Shown here: one piece after another, positions 10,747 to 21,024 of the stretch
Layout: every line of letters starts with the position of its first letter
How positions within the stretch are numbered: position 1 is the stretch's first letter
NCBI GenBank assembly: GCA_020726505.1
Contig: JAHLEZ010000009.1
Span: forward strand, 2,728,001-2,792,000
Direction: 5' to 3'
Source: Leptodontidium sp. MPI-SDFR-AT-0119
Taxonomy: Eukaryota; Ascomycota; Leotiomycetes; Helotiales; Leptodontidiaceae
DNA: 64,000 nt
Program-made: the position numbers and the translations under genes
The notes under the pieces: model-generated
Databases searched by the model: none
What the model was told of the DNA's origin: nothing
What the model saw: the letters and a program-made list of their open reading frames with translations, nothing else

Positions 10747-12612
10747 TTAAACAATTCGTATAGCGCCTTCCAATTTCGACACATGACTCTCCTGAATCAA
10801 TCCAATACCAACTCTTTCGTACTCTCCATTCGTGGCTATTGGCCGTACAACCAATATGAAGTACTTAATCTCTTGTTTTCGGCCTATACGTCCAACAACA
10901 ACACATTTTTGCAAATCAAGATCCGTACTGTCCTCAACATCGAATTGCAACCATCCTCTTTCGGTTCTTCTGTAGTCCAATACAACATATCGTGTTTCTC
11001 CTCGGACCACGGTGCACTTCCAAAACTTCCCTAAAGACCCAGTTAAAGCGTAGTTCAGCTCCCCGTCGAATTTCAATCCTATTTGCCAGCGAATGTCAGC
11101 CGAAAAAGCGAAGGAAACGTCGACGAATTTGATGCCTCCTCGGTATGCCATCCAAGACCAAGACGGAACCTTCAGATTGTTGTATGCGATCCGCTCCATC
11201 TTCTCCGTGCCGTGCCGCTGCCACAGAAGATTCCTGTGCAAAAATTCTTTTAGAACTCCATACCTCCCTTCACAGCCCAAGGTACTTTCAATACGACTTT
11301 GTAGCCCAAATATTGCGGCGACCCTGTCCGTTGGCTGTGTAAGGTCACGCATTGAATAGCCTTCGAATAGACTGTTGAGAAAGTCGACAGTACGCTCAAG
11401 TCCCGCTTTTAGAAGACGCTTCGGGAAGATCGGGTCCAGCACAAAGTATTACTTCCACATTGGACTAAAAGACGACATTAGAGTCAGAACAGCGATTATG
11501 ACACGAACATCTCAAGATCATCTCACCTCTTTAGCCTATTCAGGTTCTCACAACAGACTCCTTCCCCACACTCCCAATAAGTGTAATTGGCAGTAAAGTG
11601 GATAGTTCGACGGGACAAAACTCTTTCTTGCAGTACCCACCCTCTTGTGTTAAGCAAAGCTTTGTCGACGTCATTATCGAAATCATCCATATCTTCACAG
11701 ATGTATATCTGTCTTCCCATAGCACCTACAATCGGGACATAGCGGCTGGTAACGTCTCGTTTGAGGAATCCTGCCTCAGAATTGACAGCTGAACTTGCAG
11801 CGATAACACAGTAAGCCGAGGAAAAGACACCTTCCATAAGCCTAGATTCCCGTTCCCAATCCCCTTTGTCATCTTAGAGTATACAAAGTGAATCAATCCA
11901 GAGATATTGTTGGCTGAGCTCTCGGGTTACTCGAATGGCGTCCTGGAAAGTTCTGGGTAAGTCCTCGATACTGAACCCTTCCTGTCGACTACAGATATTT
12001 TTGGTACTACTACAAAACTGTTCTTTGACTTCTTTAGATAAATCACCCCAACAGTGCGACAGAGCAACATAACGTTCAATTTCGATTTGGGTTGCAGTGT
12101 TGTGGAGAGCCAAGATATTCGGGTCGGAATTTCCAACGTACAGGAGTCTGCTCGGTAATGTCCTCTCGAACTCTACGCCATCGCCATCGCCATTGCATTC
12201 ATGGGACTCATCGCATCTACGAAGCCATGCACGGAGCAAGTCAAAATAGATAGGACTTGCGATCTCAGGCAATACCGGGAATCCGATCTGAACGTCGTTG
12301 TAGTTCGTATCGGAGGATCCTATTAGTAGGAGTTAGAAATTGATATGCTGAAAGTAATAAAAAGGCACTTATACCTGAGTTAGAACAAATTCTAAGTAGT
12401 CGTGGCCCGCCCCTTACTTTGAAAGCCGACCCCTCTCTGAGAATACAAATTTCCGCGCTATCTATGGTATTGACATTTTCAAGAGCAGAAAGAAGGAGTC
12501 TGCAGAGCGGACAATTACTCATACTTGACCGAAATTTAGAGACAATAACAAGACTATAATCAAGGATATTATTGCATGCGATACAAAATTCATCAGACAG
12601 AGGCTGTTGCAA
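10747..12612 (-). pseudogene. HET-domain (heterokaryon incompatibility) protein, broken by two C>T nonsense changes
   Basis: Exon 1 is 12612-12375 and carries an N-terminal 'FCIACNNIL...CPLCRLLL' cysteine region typical of HET proteins. A 55-nt intron leads to exon 2 from 12319, with 'YVALSHCWGD', 'LPRTFQDAI' and 'YLWIDSLCIL', the core HET motifs. The motif continues as 'DDKGDWERES' after an in-frame TAA at 11874-11876, exactly where the family has Gln (CAA>TAA). After another intron (donor near 11526) the C-terminal part (to 10747) includes 'LTQPTDRVAAI' and 'VPSWSWMAY', typical of HET C-termini. A second TAA at 11449-11451 also reads as a CAA>TAA change. HET proteins trigger cell death on non-self recognition during hyphal fusion. 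Apart from the two stops the gene is well preserved, so inactivation looks recent. Confidence 0.82.
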
Positions 12613-12719
12613 AGAGAAATTCCAGGAGGATGTCGTAAAAAAAGTATTAGCAAATTCATTATCAATCGTATACTGCCACTGTCGGGGGGCCTGCGTTTGA
12701 ATTAATAAATGAACACAGG

Positions 12720-13375
12720 TCGAAGTATATCTGTGATATTCAAGCCTACTTACGTCCTACAACCACGGGCAAGACACGGTTAGCAAGAGCCGCATGTTTA
12801 TGATATTTAAGTTTACTTACGAGCTATAGCCACGAGTAAGACACGGTCAGCAGGAGCCGCACGTCGGTGATATTCAAGTCTACTTACGTCCTATAACCAC
12901 GAGCAAGACACGGTTAGCAAGAGCCGCACGTCGGTGATATTTAAGTCTACTTACCCACTACAGCCACGAGCAAGACACGGTCAGCAGGAGCCGCACGTCG
13001 GTGATATTCAAGTCTACTTACCCACTACAGCCACGAGCAAGACACGGTCAGCAAGAGCCGCACGTCGGTGATATTCAAGTCTACTTACGCGCTATAACCA
13101 CGAGCAAGACACGATTAGCAGAAGCCGCACGTCTGTGACATCAAGTCTACTTACGCGCTATAACCACGAGCAAGACACGATTAGCAGAAGCCGCACGTCT
13201 GTGACATCAAGTCTACTTACGCGCTATAACCACGAGCAAGACACGATTAGCAAAAGCCGCACGTCTATAATATTCAAGTCTACTTACTTCCTACAACCAC
13301 AAGCAAGACACGGTCAGCAGAAGCCGCATGTCTGCGATATTCAAGTCTACTTACCTCCTACAGCCAAATAATTAG
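12720..13375. repeat. Minisatellite, about 9.5 copies of a 65-67-bp unit
   Basis: Direct tandem repeats share the core 'AAGACACGGTCAGCAGGAGC' with 'CGCACGTC' and then 'GTGATATTCAAGTCTACTTA'. The core recurs at about 12767, 12832, 12899, 12966, 13033, 13100, 13167, 13232 and 13300, with a partial copy at the end. Copies differ mainly by transitions (A/G, C/T). Part of the array stays open in one + frame because 66 is a multiple of 3, but there is no start or context supporting a gene. Confidence 0.9.
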
Positions 13376-14215
13376 CGTATCTATATCTATCCTCTTATCG
13401 TATCAACTAAACGTACCACGAACGACCATTCTCTCCAACGCTGTCTGACTAGGAGCGATTCGGACATTTTTGACTAAGCACGATGTGCAGCCTGCTTATC
13501 TACAATGTTGGATGTGGTATTTCCTTTCATGTGAGAAAAATGTCGCAGGTCGAGGACGACAAAACTGCCCAAGCTTATCTAAGCCCGCTTCTGCCTGGAT
13601 TCATGCAGGCAAGGCTAAGCACCAATTATCGTTGAACACGCCTCCATTCCAAGCTGCATTACTGTACAGCCACTTACAGGAGGAAGCAAGCCCAAGAAAT
13701 GCTCTATTTTCATGATATGAACCCCTCCACGAGTATGTTACGGTGAAGATGCAATGTTCCTGCCTATTGTTAGGGATTCCTGTGCCCGACCAAAACTATC
13801 TATCCGTTGAACGTTGATGCGGTAGATGTGGCTGCAATCAGGCCACCCCAGGGGGGCCTCATCATTGCATTCCTCCTCATAACTGTTCGATCTCATTCGC
13901 CCCACTTTGAACTTCGCTTCCCTCGACCGTACGGAAGGTACCTTTGGCCCGCGCCGATAACTGTTCTGACTGCACGGATGACAGCTTCGGGCCTTTTCGG
14001 ATCGGATTTTACCGATTGGTGCCAGCACTTCGTGGCTGCCGTCACGAGAGCCACTCTCCTCACAGCAATAACATGAAACACCAAAATAGTCCTCCTCCAG
14101 ACAGCACCCTGAGACAGCCGATCAACCACACAAGGCCATACTAGCTAGCAGACACCTAAATACACCAGCAGCTCAGAACCAAAATAACTGGAACCGGAAC
14201 ACGGAGAAGATTGCA
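13376..14215. other. Intergenic DNA with a decayed copy of the 18.9-kb Myb-like 3' segment
   Basis: No convincing gene is present. A segment at about 13889-13955 (CTCATTCGCCCCACTTTGAA onward) matches a segment at about 18947-19005 in the same orientation. It belongs to the 3' part of the Myb/SANT-like ORF on the minus strand. The surrounding frames are short and inconsistent. Confidence 0.45.
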
Positions 14216-14467
14216 ATGGAACATAGTGAAATCACAATTGCGGTTAGCAATCTCAGCCTGGAACCTACTGGTTTCTCAGAGGAGCCGTCTTCCATGCATT
14301 GTGCATTTTCGAAGCTAGGCCTATGCAGTTCATGTCAACGCATCTTTACTGCGGAGCTCGAGGTTAGGTACGATAATAACATTGTGTATAATCACCACCG
14401 AAGCGTAACCAATCTCCTTGAGTGCGGATCTGTGGATTGCTACATCTGCGTTCCTCTGCGTCAGATA

Positions 14468-16665
14468 ACCGAGCTCCCTTATATAATCCCACCCCGCTTA
14501 AAAATCCCACCAAAAATCGCTGATCCACCACCCCTACTACTGTATTAAATCATGGGTAGAGTCGACAAATCTGCAGCGATTTCCGCCGCTGTTGCTACAA
14601 TTCAAGCAAGAGAGTTCGCAGATTATTCTGCTGCGGCTGCGAAGTTCAAATACGACCGGACATCGATTTCCAAGCGGATTCGTGGGCTCACTCGCTCTCG
14701 GAAGGACAACACCGCCTTTTAGAAACAAGCCCTCACTCACGCCCAAGAGAAGGTATTAATCGACAGAATCAACTACCTTACCGACCGTGGCATACCTCCA
14801 ACGAGTTCTATAGTCAAGAGTTTAGCTAAGGAAATCAGGGGAAGCTCTATAAGAAAGAATTAGACAGGCCAGTTTGTCTAACGACACAAAACTAAGCTCA
14901 AAAGTGCCTACCTACGGAGTATTAACAACCTACGGTTCTCTACAGAATATATACTTATATTTATCTTATTTTTCCAGCTAGTAGAGTGCTTTTTACGTTG
15001 TTTTACTATTTTTAATAAGACTATTAACTAACTAGGTAGTGTCTTATTATAGTTAATCAACGCGATTACTAAGTACTCGATCAAACCCGAAAACATATAG
15101 AACTTCGACGAAAAGGGGTTTATACTAAGCTTTTGCTCTACGCTAAAGAGAGTAATAACCTTAGGAGCATATAAATCAGGGCGTGTTACAAAGGCAAAGC
15201 AAGACGGGAGTAGAGAGTTCGTCACTTATCTAACGTGTATTTTAGCTGTCGGAAATTAGATTCCTCCGCTATTAATTTACAGGGGAGACTCTAAAGACTT
15301 ACAAGACACGTGGGTACAAGATGTGAAGCCTACAGACAAGTGTTACTTTTCAATCTCTCTAAATAAGTAGAGTTCTATCGCTATAAGTATAAAATGGCTC
15401 TAGGAGGTCTTTAAGAAACACACTAAACTTAAGTCGCCGCGCGAGTATCGCCTTTTGCTACTAAATAAGCACTCTAGTTATGTCAATATAGCGTTTATAC
15501 GTTAGGCAGATGCTCACAGAATCGTCCTTTTAGTGTTACCGCCACACACTACCTATCGCCTTTAGCCATTAAATGTGAGCCTATTCCAGCCTCTTTCTAC
15601 CGCATACTCCCAAGAGCTTAATAACCTAATGACTAAAGGTTTCGAATATGTCCAAATGTCCAAAAAGCTCTTTTACCTTATGTTTAAGAGGGCGTGAGAG
15701 GCAGCTTTCACTAAGGAGAATATCCTATACGCGTTTGCGAAGCCTAGGCTTTAGCCTATCGACAGCGAATTAGTCTTAAATAAAATCTAGAAGCCTATTT
15801 TACTGCCAAAAACACTATCCGGAAACGTCAAAACACTTCTTACTACGAAGGCTATACGCAAATTCACAATCTAGTTTCAAAAGAGTCCCTCAAAGGAGCG
15901 TGCTAAAAAGGCCGCTAAAGCTCTCCTCACGCTAACAGCAAAGAAATCAATCTTCCGTCACGAGAATATTAGCCTCCAGGAAGCACTTATATTAGAGTAA
16001 AAGAAGCGCAAGAAAGGAAAGAGACTTAATTTATATGAAGAGGAAGATACTGGCGCAATGTATTAGGAGGCTGAGGTAGTAACAAAGGCAGTAGCATACT
16101 AAGCTAAAAAAGAGAGGCTAGACGAGCTAGAGAAGGAGGCAAAAGAGCGTAAGAAAGTACAACGAGCTACAAATAGCCTCAGAAAGAAACAGGAGCAAGA
16201 ACAAAAGGAACAGAGGCAGGCTACTAAGCAATTAGCAAAAGATTTAGCCGCTGCGAACCCGGAGGGATCAAAAACACCAAAAGCACGCCCTACGCTAGCC
16301 AAATCTAATACAGCTAAGGCTAAGGGACTAACGTCAACAAAGCCGAACGCTAAGGGACTAGTAGTAAAGCCTTCCCTAATTGTTAAGTTGCCTTTGGGAG
16401 CTCTTTGTAGGACTCTAGTAGTAAGGGGAGAGGAAGGGTGGTCATCACGTGAAAGTCGAGGAGGACGGAAGATTAAATTGCCTGCACGATATATTTAGAA
16501 GAAGTAAATTGGTGAAGATTTAGAATGAATTTTAATTGATCTAATGTCTCAAGAATCATAACGATATCTCAATTGGTTAATTTGTTATGATTTTTAGAAG
16601 TCAGGTGAGGAATGTTAATAGGGCGGGATTTGTAGCAGGGGTGGGATTATATGCGGGAGCTCGGT
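14468..16665 (+). mobile_element. pogo/Fot1-type DNA transposon, 2.2 kb, TA target duplication
   Basis: Inverted termini begin ACCGAGCTCCC at the left and end GGGAGCTCGGT at the right. The match extends inward over about 45 bp (including ATATAATCCCACCCC). The flanking TA is duplicated (14466-14467 and 16666-16667), the hallmark of the Tc1/mariner/pogo superfamily. The element carries one transposase pseudogene and sits inside a HET gene, whose frame is uninterrupted across the empty site. Length and domain content match Fot1-like fungal elements. Confidence 0.92.
14552..16528 (+). pseudogene. pogo/Fot1-type transposase, RIP-mutated
   Basis: One frame of about 659 codons runs through the element with stops but, as far as I can check, no frameshift. 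It starts 'MGRVDKSAAISAAV' with a helix-turn-helix ('FKYDRTSISKRIRG') and a CENP-B-type region. It continues with the DDE domain: 'NFDEKGF' (first Asp, about 15107), 'IPPLLIYRG', and 'LLLLNKHSSY' at about 15450-15480. There the second catalytic Asp is Asn (AAT at 15464), consistent with G>A. The C-terminus is Lys/Glu-rich and ends with 'GGRKIKLPARYI'. Stops are mostly TAA/TAG where Gln is expected. The protein is inactive. Confidence 0.85.
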
Positions 16666-18551
16666 TAGTGAATCAACGAGGCAAAATCACGGAGGGCAGA
16701 AACATACTCGTTGATATCAATATGTCCAGTAATTGGATGAGATTATCCTTCTCGATCTCCGACGCTTGTGGTGGTTCTGATGATCAGCCATATCTAATCC
16801 ATTTCTTAATAATGAAAGAATCGGGTACAGTCCCATGCTTTCAAATGCCACGTTGAGTGCTTAATTGAGGACCCTAAGATAGCCACTACGGTGCTGAATG
16901 GGGGTGGATACATCCCAGCAAATCCCATAATAGAACAATAGAGATTGCCAAAAAATGGCTGGATGACTGTAAAAGCGGAGGACGCGAGCACTATAATTGT
17001 CTCTCTCATCAGCCTAACCAGACTGAGCGCCCGACAAGACTCATCTGGTGCGGGGATGCTACATCTGGTGAAAGCTCAAGGATTTGCTTATGCGATCAAA
17101 TCGAGAAAATCTCAGACTACTTGACGACGAGCCATGCATGGGGCAAAGACGCGGATAAGCTTCTGAAGCTTACAGAAGGCAATCTCGAAGATTGGAAACG
17201 CCAGCTGCCCGAGAAATCTCTCTCCCAAGGCTTTATCGATGCGATATACGTTACTCGTAAGCTCGGATTCAGATACCTCTGGATCGACGCGCTCTGTATC
17301 CTACAGGGTTGCAAACAGGACTGGGAGATTGAGTCTGGCAGGATAGCTTCATACTACAAAAATGCGGTCCTCAACATCGCTGCGACCGGTTATGCAGACG
17401 GGAAATGCGGATTTCTGGAAAATGATCATCGTGATATGGATCACCTTCTCCCTTGTCGGTTTTATGCCAACGTCGAAGGAGAATGGCCGGGTGCCAGCAT
17501 GAAAAGAAGGGGACACTATCGCATCTTTAACCCCCCACGCCAGTCGGTCTCTAATTCCCCGTTGAACAAGCGCGCATGGGTCATACAAGAGCGGATTCTC
17601 TCGCCCCGCATACTTCATTTCGAACGCAGCCAAATGATATTCGAATGCCCTTCAACAACCCGGAGTGAACAACGTAGCCTCCTGCCTGAGCGTTTTCATG
17701 GCCATTATAATTCGGGCCTCTTGAAAAAGCCATTTTTGCGCAAACATTTTAGGGCTTCTTCATGGCATCACATCGTCCAAAGCTATTCCAGCATGGAGCT
17801 GACATTTTGCAGCGACAAGCTTGTCGCTCTCTCTGATCTCGCAACAGAGAAGAACTCTGCATGGCCTGACCAGTACTTGGCTGGATTATGAAAACGGTCC
17901 TTGCTTGAAGACTTGATTTGGTCCATGAATCGCAGCACCTACTTGGTGGAACCAGTCCCAGTGTGGCAACCCGATTTTTACAGGGCGCCGTCGTGGTCGT
18001 GGGCTTCCATGGAGGGTCGCGTATTTTTCAGCACACATGAAGGATATGGCTCTACCATGTAGGCGCGAATAATTGAAACCGGGACATCAACCACTTCTAA
18101 GAATCCCTTTGGATCTGTTTCCGACGGCTTCACTAGGATTCCAGGGGACTTGAAAGAATATCAGCTACATCGAGGGCCGATGAAAGGAGCTGACGACATC
18201 AAGTTGGAAGTGGATTTGGATTGCCTTGATCCAGTGGGAATTCGCAAACGGAATCCGACTGGACTCTGTGCGAGCAAAGAGTTTGAACATGAAACAGGGT
18301 CCAGTCTGTATCTCCTACCAATAATGTCAGCAGGGCAATCATGGGAATCATGGGAAGAACGCTGGATATGTGGTCTTATCCTTGGACTTACACACCGCGT
18401 TGATGGAGAGTACTTTCGCCTTGGACACTTTTTATCCGACCGACGTGACTATCGGAATGCTTCTCAGTGGTTTCTAAAGCCTCGTGACTTGGAACATAAA
18501 TGCTATGAGACTCGGAATGGTTCAAACATGTATACCATCAAAATTATATAG

Positions 18552-18869
18552 ACCAACAGCTTCTAGTATCATGATCCCCCGCGATGCCTTACCCATCGCT
18601 AGAAAATTACCTATAACGGTTTAGTTTAGTGTAACCCTAGCCAAGGATTAAATACATTCAAATCATATCACACTCCTACGAGACTCTGCACTATGATCCA
18701 AGAGTTCTATGCGAAGCCATCACATTTCGTCCCCCTCGTCGACAACTTTCGTCTACCCTACCCGGTATACATTGTACGAAAGGGGGCGGGTCTCGTCCAG
18801 CCTGGTATTGTCTTTCGCTACTTGTAGAAATTTGTGGGGAGAATTAGAGTATTCGACGTTATTCTATGG
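18552..18869. other. Intergenic stretch between HET pseudogene and Myb-like ORF
   Basis: I see no gene, repeat or RNA here. Confidence 0.4.
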
Positions 18870-19598
18870 TTAACAGTGCCTTGCCCACATGGAACCGCTT
18901 TTTTCTTCTGTGGTATTCCGCCCGCCCATGCAAATGATCCCCTCATTCGCCCCACTTTGAACCCCACTTCCCTCGACCGTACCTTCCGTACCTAGTCCCG
19001 CGATGCGACTGGCGCCTGTCCACCTGCGCGTCGCCTCTGGGCCGGACCGTATTGCGGGCCGAGTCCTGCCTGGGCACTGGCTAAAGATCCATCCCCAAGA
19101 CTTGTCCTCTTTCTTGTATGCCAACAAGCGCTCTTCGTCTAGATCTGACCATCGGCTGTGCTTGCTCGAACGGCCCCGCTCATCCTCGCTCGGACATTCG
19201 TCATCGTCGCCGCTAGACGCGGAATCGCTGTTGCTCAAACCACTATTGTCGCGATGCAAGAGCCCCGGCATCAACGGTTCTGCCTTCTTTCGGTCCAGTA
19301 CGCGTCGCGTCGACGTGGTCACGGACTGCCTCCGTAGTAGTCGATAGAGTTGCTCCACCGAACGAGGGCCGGGATGATACATGCTGGCTGAAGCCACTCG
19401 TTGCTCGATCGGCTTGATGGTGAAGTCGTCAATCTTTCCCACGTGGCCAGTATTTGCGATAAGTCGAGCCAGCTGGGCGAGAGAGACTTCTCGCCCATTA
19501 TAACCGTCCCGGATTGTCGCCGTGAAGGAGTAGCAGTGTGCGGAGTGCGGACGGAACGTGATCTTGGTTAGTGTTAGTGGCGTAACTTTGGATGACCA
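18870..19598 (-). pseudogene. Myb/SANT-like DNA-binding protein, 5'-truncated
   Basis: A minus-strand frame is open from 19598 to 18870. Its first part reads 'LTKITFRPHSAHCYSFTA' and 'VSLAQLARLIANTGHVGKID', then 'DDFTIKPIEQ'. This is followed by a Ser/Asp/Glu-rich linker and a Myb/SANT-like segment 'RWSDLDEERLLAYKKED' with 'WGWIFSQCPGRTRPAIR'. The tryptophan spacing and the final R-x3-R region are typical of SANT-like modules in fungal accessory proteins. The frame is entered directly after an in-frame TAG, and no start ATG is visible near its 5' end, so the 5' part is missing or spliced from further upstream. The helix-3 tryptophan region reads 'ATRRWTG', but the C-terminus after it looks unrelated. 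It may be functional only if an upstream exon exists. Confidence 0.5.
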
Positions 19599-20148
19599 CT
19601 ATCCTCTACATTGAGGTCGAAGTTAACATGTATGTGGCCATAGATTCCTATGTCTATATCTTCCGAGCCTATGCTTTGACTTGCTTTACGTATCTCTTCG
19701 TCGAAGTCTTTTTCTCGACGAGGATCACGGCGTAAGACAGTTTACAAGCAGCTGTACTAACATTGTTTAGAAGCACTCTAGATATCGAAACAAAAATCCA
19801 GGTCTTGTTTTTTATAAACAGGATCACGCGACTTGTTAGTTGTCTCTGTTATTATGGTTAATAATGAACTAGCAACTTTACACAATAAAGGCCTATTGTT
19901 CCACACTACGGGTATGGAATTTACACCGTTGATGTCAAAGTGAATCCCTATAAAAATATGTAAAGGCAAGTAGTTGTAATACTATATATTTATTTATGCC
20001 ACTACTCTCTTAACGGTATTTTTAAACCAATCCTACTACTCACAACAGTCAACTGGCCCGCACTACACCTCCTCTGCTCCTCACTTAACGTCTTCACACT
20101 AATTGCGATCCCCAACGGAGCTAAGCTGGCGGAGAAGCTTAAGCGGGG
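19599..20148. other. Flank of the hAT-type MITE, possible decayed ORF
   Basis: The minus strand has a short frame at 20002-20150 ('FSASLAPLGIAISVKTLSEE') that ends in the MITE. It looks coding-like, but nothing continues it convincingly on the far side of the insertion. No other feature was recognised. Confidence 0.3.
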
Positions 20149-20156
20149 GATGAGAC

Positions 20157-20826
20157 CAGCGTGAGAAATGATTTGATTTGATTTGATTAGAGTCACTTAA
20201 TCAAATCAAATCAAGTGTTTTTGAAACCTAATCAAATCAAATCAAGCCTTAATCAATTTAATCATGATTAAATTGATTAATTCGGACTTATCGGACTTAA
20301 TAGTAATACCGTAAATAACCGATAAATCCCGACGAAAACCGTAATAATAATAAGAGTTATTTTTTATTAGATTTTAGATTTTTTAGTAATTTAATACTTA
20401 ATGAGCTATATTATTAATATATATTATTTTTTAACTTATAAACTAATAATCTAAGCTTATTTATATTATTTTCTGGATTATTTTAGCTTTTATATTAATA
20501 ATCGGTTTTGAATCTTTTAATAAGTTAAGTTTAAATTATATAAATAACGTAAACAATTTGATTTATATTTATATTATTAGTTTCTTAGTTTCATTGGCTT
20601 AACAATTTACTAACTTATTACACAATTAATAATTAATTTAAATTATCTGCTATAATAAGCTTTACAATTAAAAGGCACATAATTCTTTGATTAAATCTGA
20701 TTAATTTTGATTTCTAATCAAATCAAATCAAATCAAGCCTGGGTTTTACTTAATCAAAATCAAATCAAATCAAATCAGATTTAATCATGATTAAATTGAA
20801 TAAGTTGATTTTTATTTCTCACGCTG
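20157..20826. mobile_element. hAT-type MITE, 670 bp, 8-bp target duplication
   Basis: Inverted ends are CAGCGTGAGAAAT at 20157 and its complement ATTTCTCACGCTG at 20826. The exact 8-bp duplication GATGAGAC flanks both sides (20149-20156 and 20827-20834). The CAG... terminus and 8-bp duplication are diagnostic of the hAT superfamily. There is no coding capacity. The subterminal regions are packed with (AT)TTGATT-type repeats on both strands and an AATCATGATT palindrome, presumably transposase-binding or hairpin-forming sites. Confidence 0.93.
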
Positions 20827-21024
20827 GATGAGACTGACTAAGTGGAATATGTCGACGGTTTAGGCGAGAGATATTGTAGTTAAGAGTGAGAGTTATACGG
20901 ATTATCTTTTTGGAGAGGTCGAGGAAGAGAATGTAGCAGAGCGAAATGTTTCTCTCTATTGGTTTATATTAGAGTCCAAATTAACGTGACGTCTTAGACA
21001 GTGTTCGCAATAGTATCTGCAGTA

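Larger units (their letters stand above)
14216..18551 (+). pseudogene. HET-domain protein gene split by a pogo-type transposon and several nonsense changes
   Basis: The 5' part (14216-14467) encodes an N-terminal HET-type cysteine region ('LGLCSSCQRIF', 'DCYICVPL'). The 3' part (16668-18551) continues in the matching frame once the inserted element and one TA copy are set aside. It carries 'WLDDCKSGG', 'RPTRLIW', 'LTTSHAWGK', 'GFIDAIYVTRKLGFRYLWID', 'ALCILQ', 'KRAWVIQERILSPR' and 'APSWSWAS', the full ordered set of HET motifs. In-frame stops outside the element lie at 16854-16856 (TGA), about 16866 (TGA), 16875-16877 (TAA), 17889-17891 (TGA) and about 18060 (TAG). Each fits a C>T or G>A change of an Arg, Gln or Trp codon. 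Without the insert the protein would be about 710 residues, a normal HET size. The role would be non-self recognition and incompatibility. Confidence 0.85.

Noticed and set aside
12720..13375. Repeat array as a CRISPR
   Set aside because: The whole 67-bp unit is repeated without unique spacers, and the host is a fungus.
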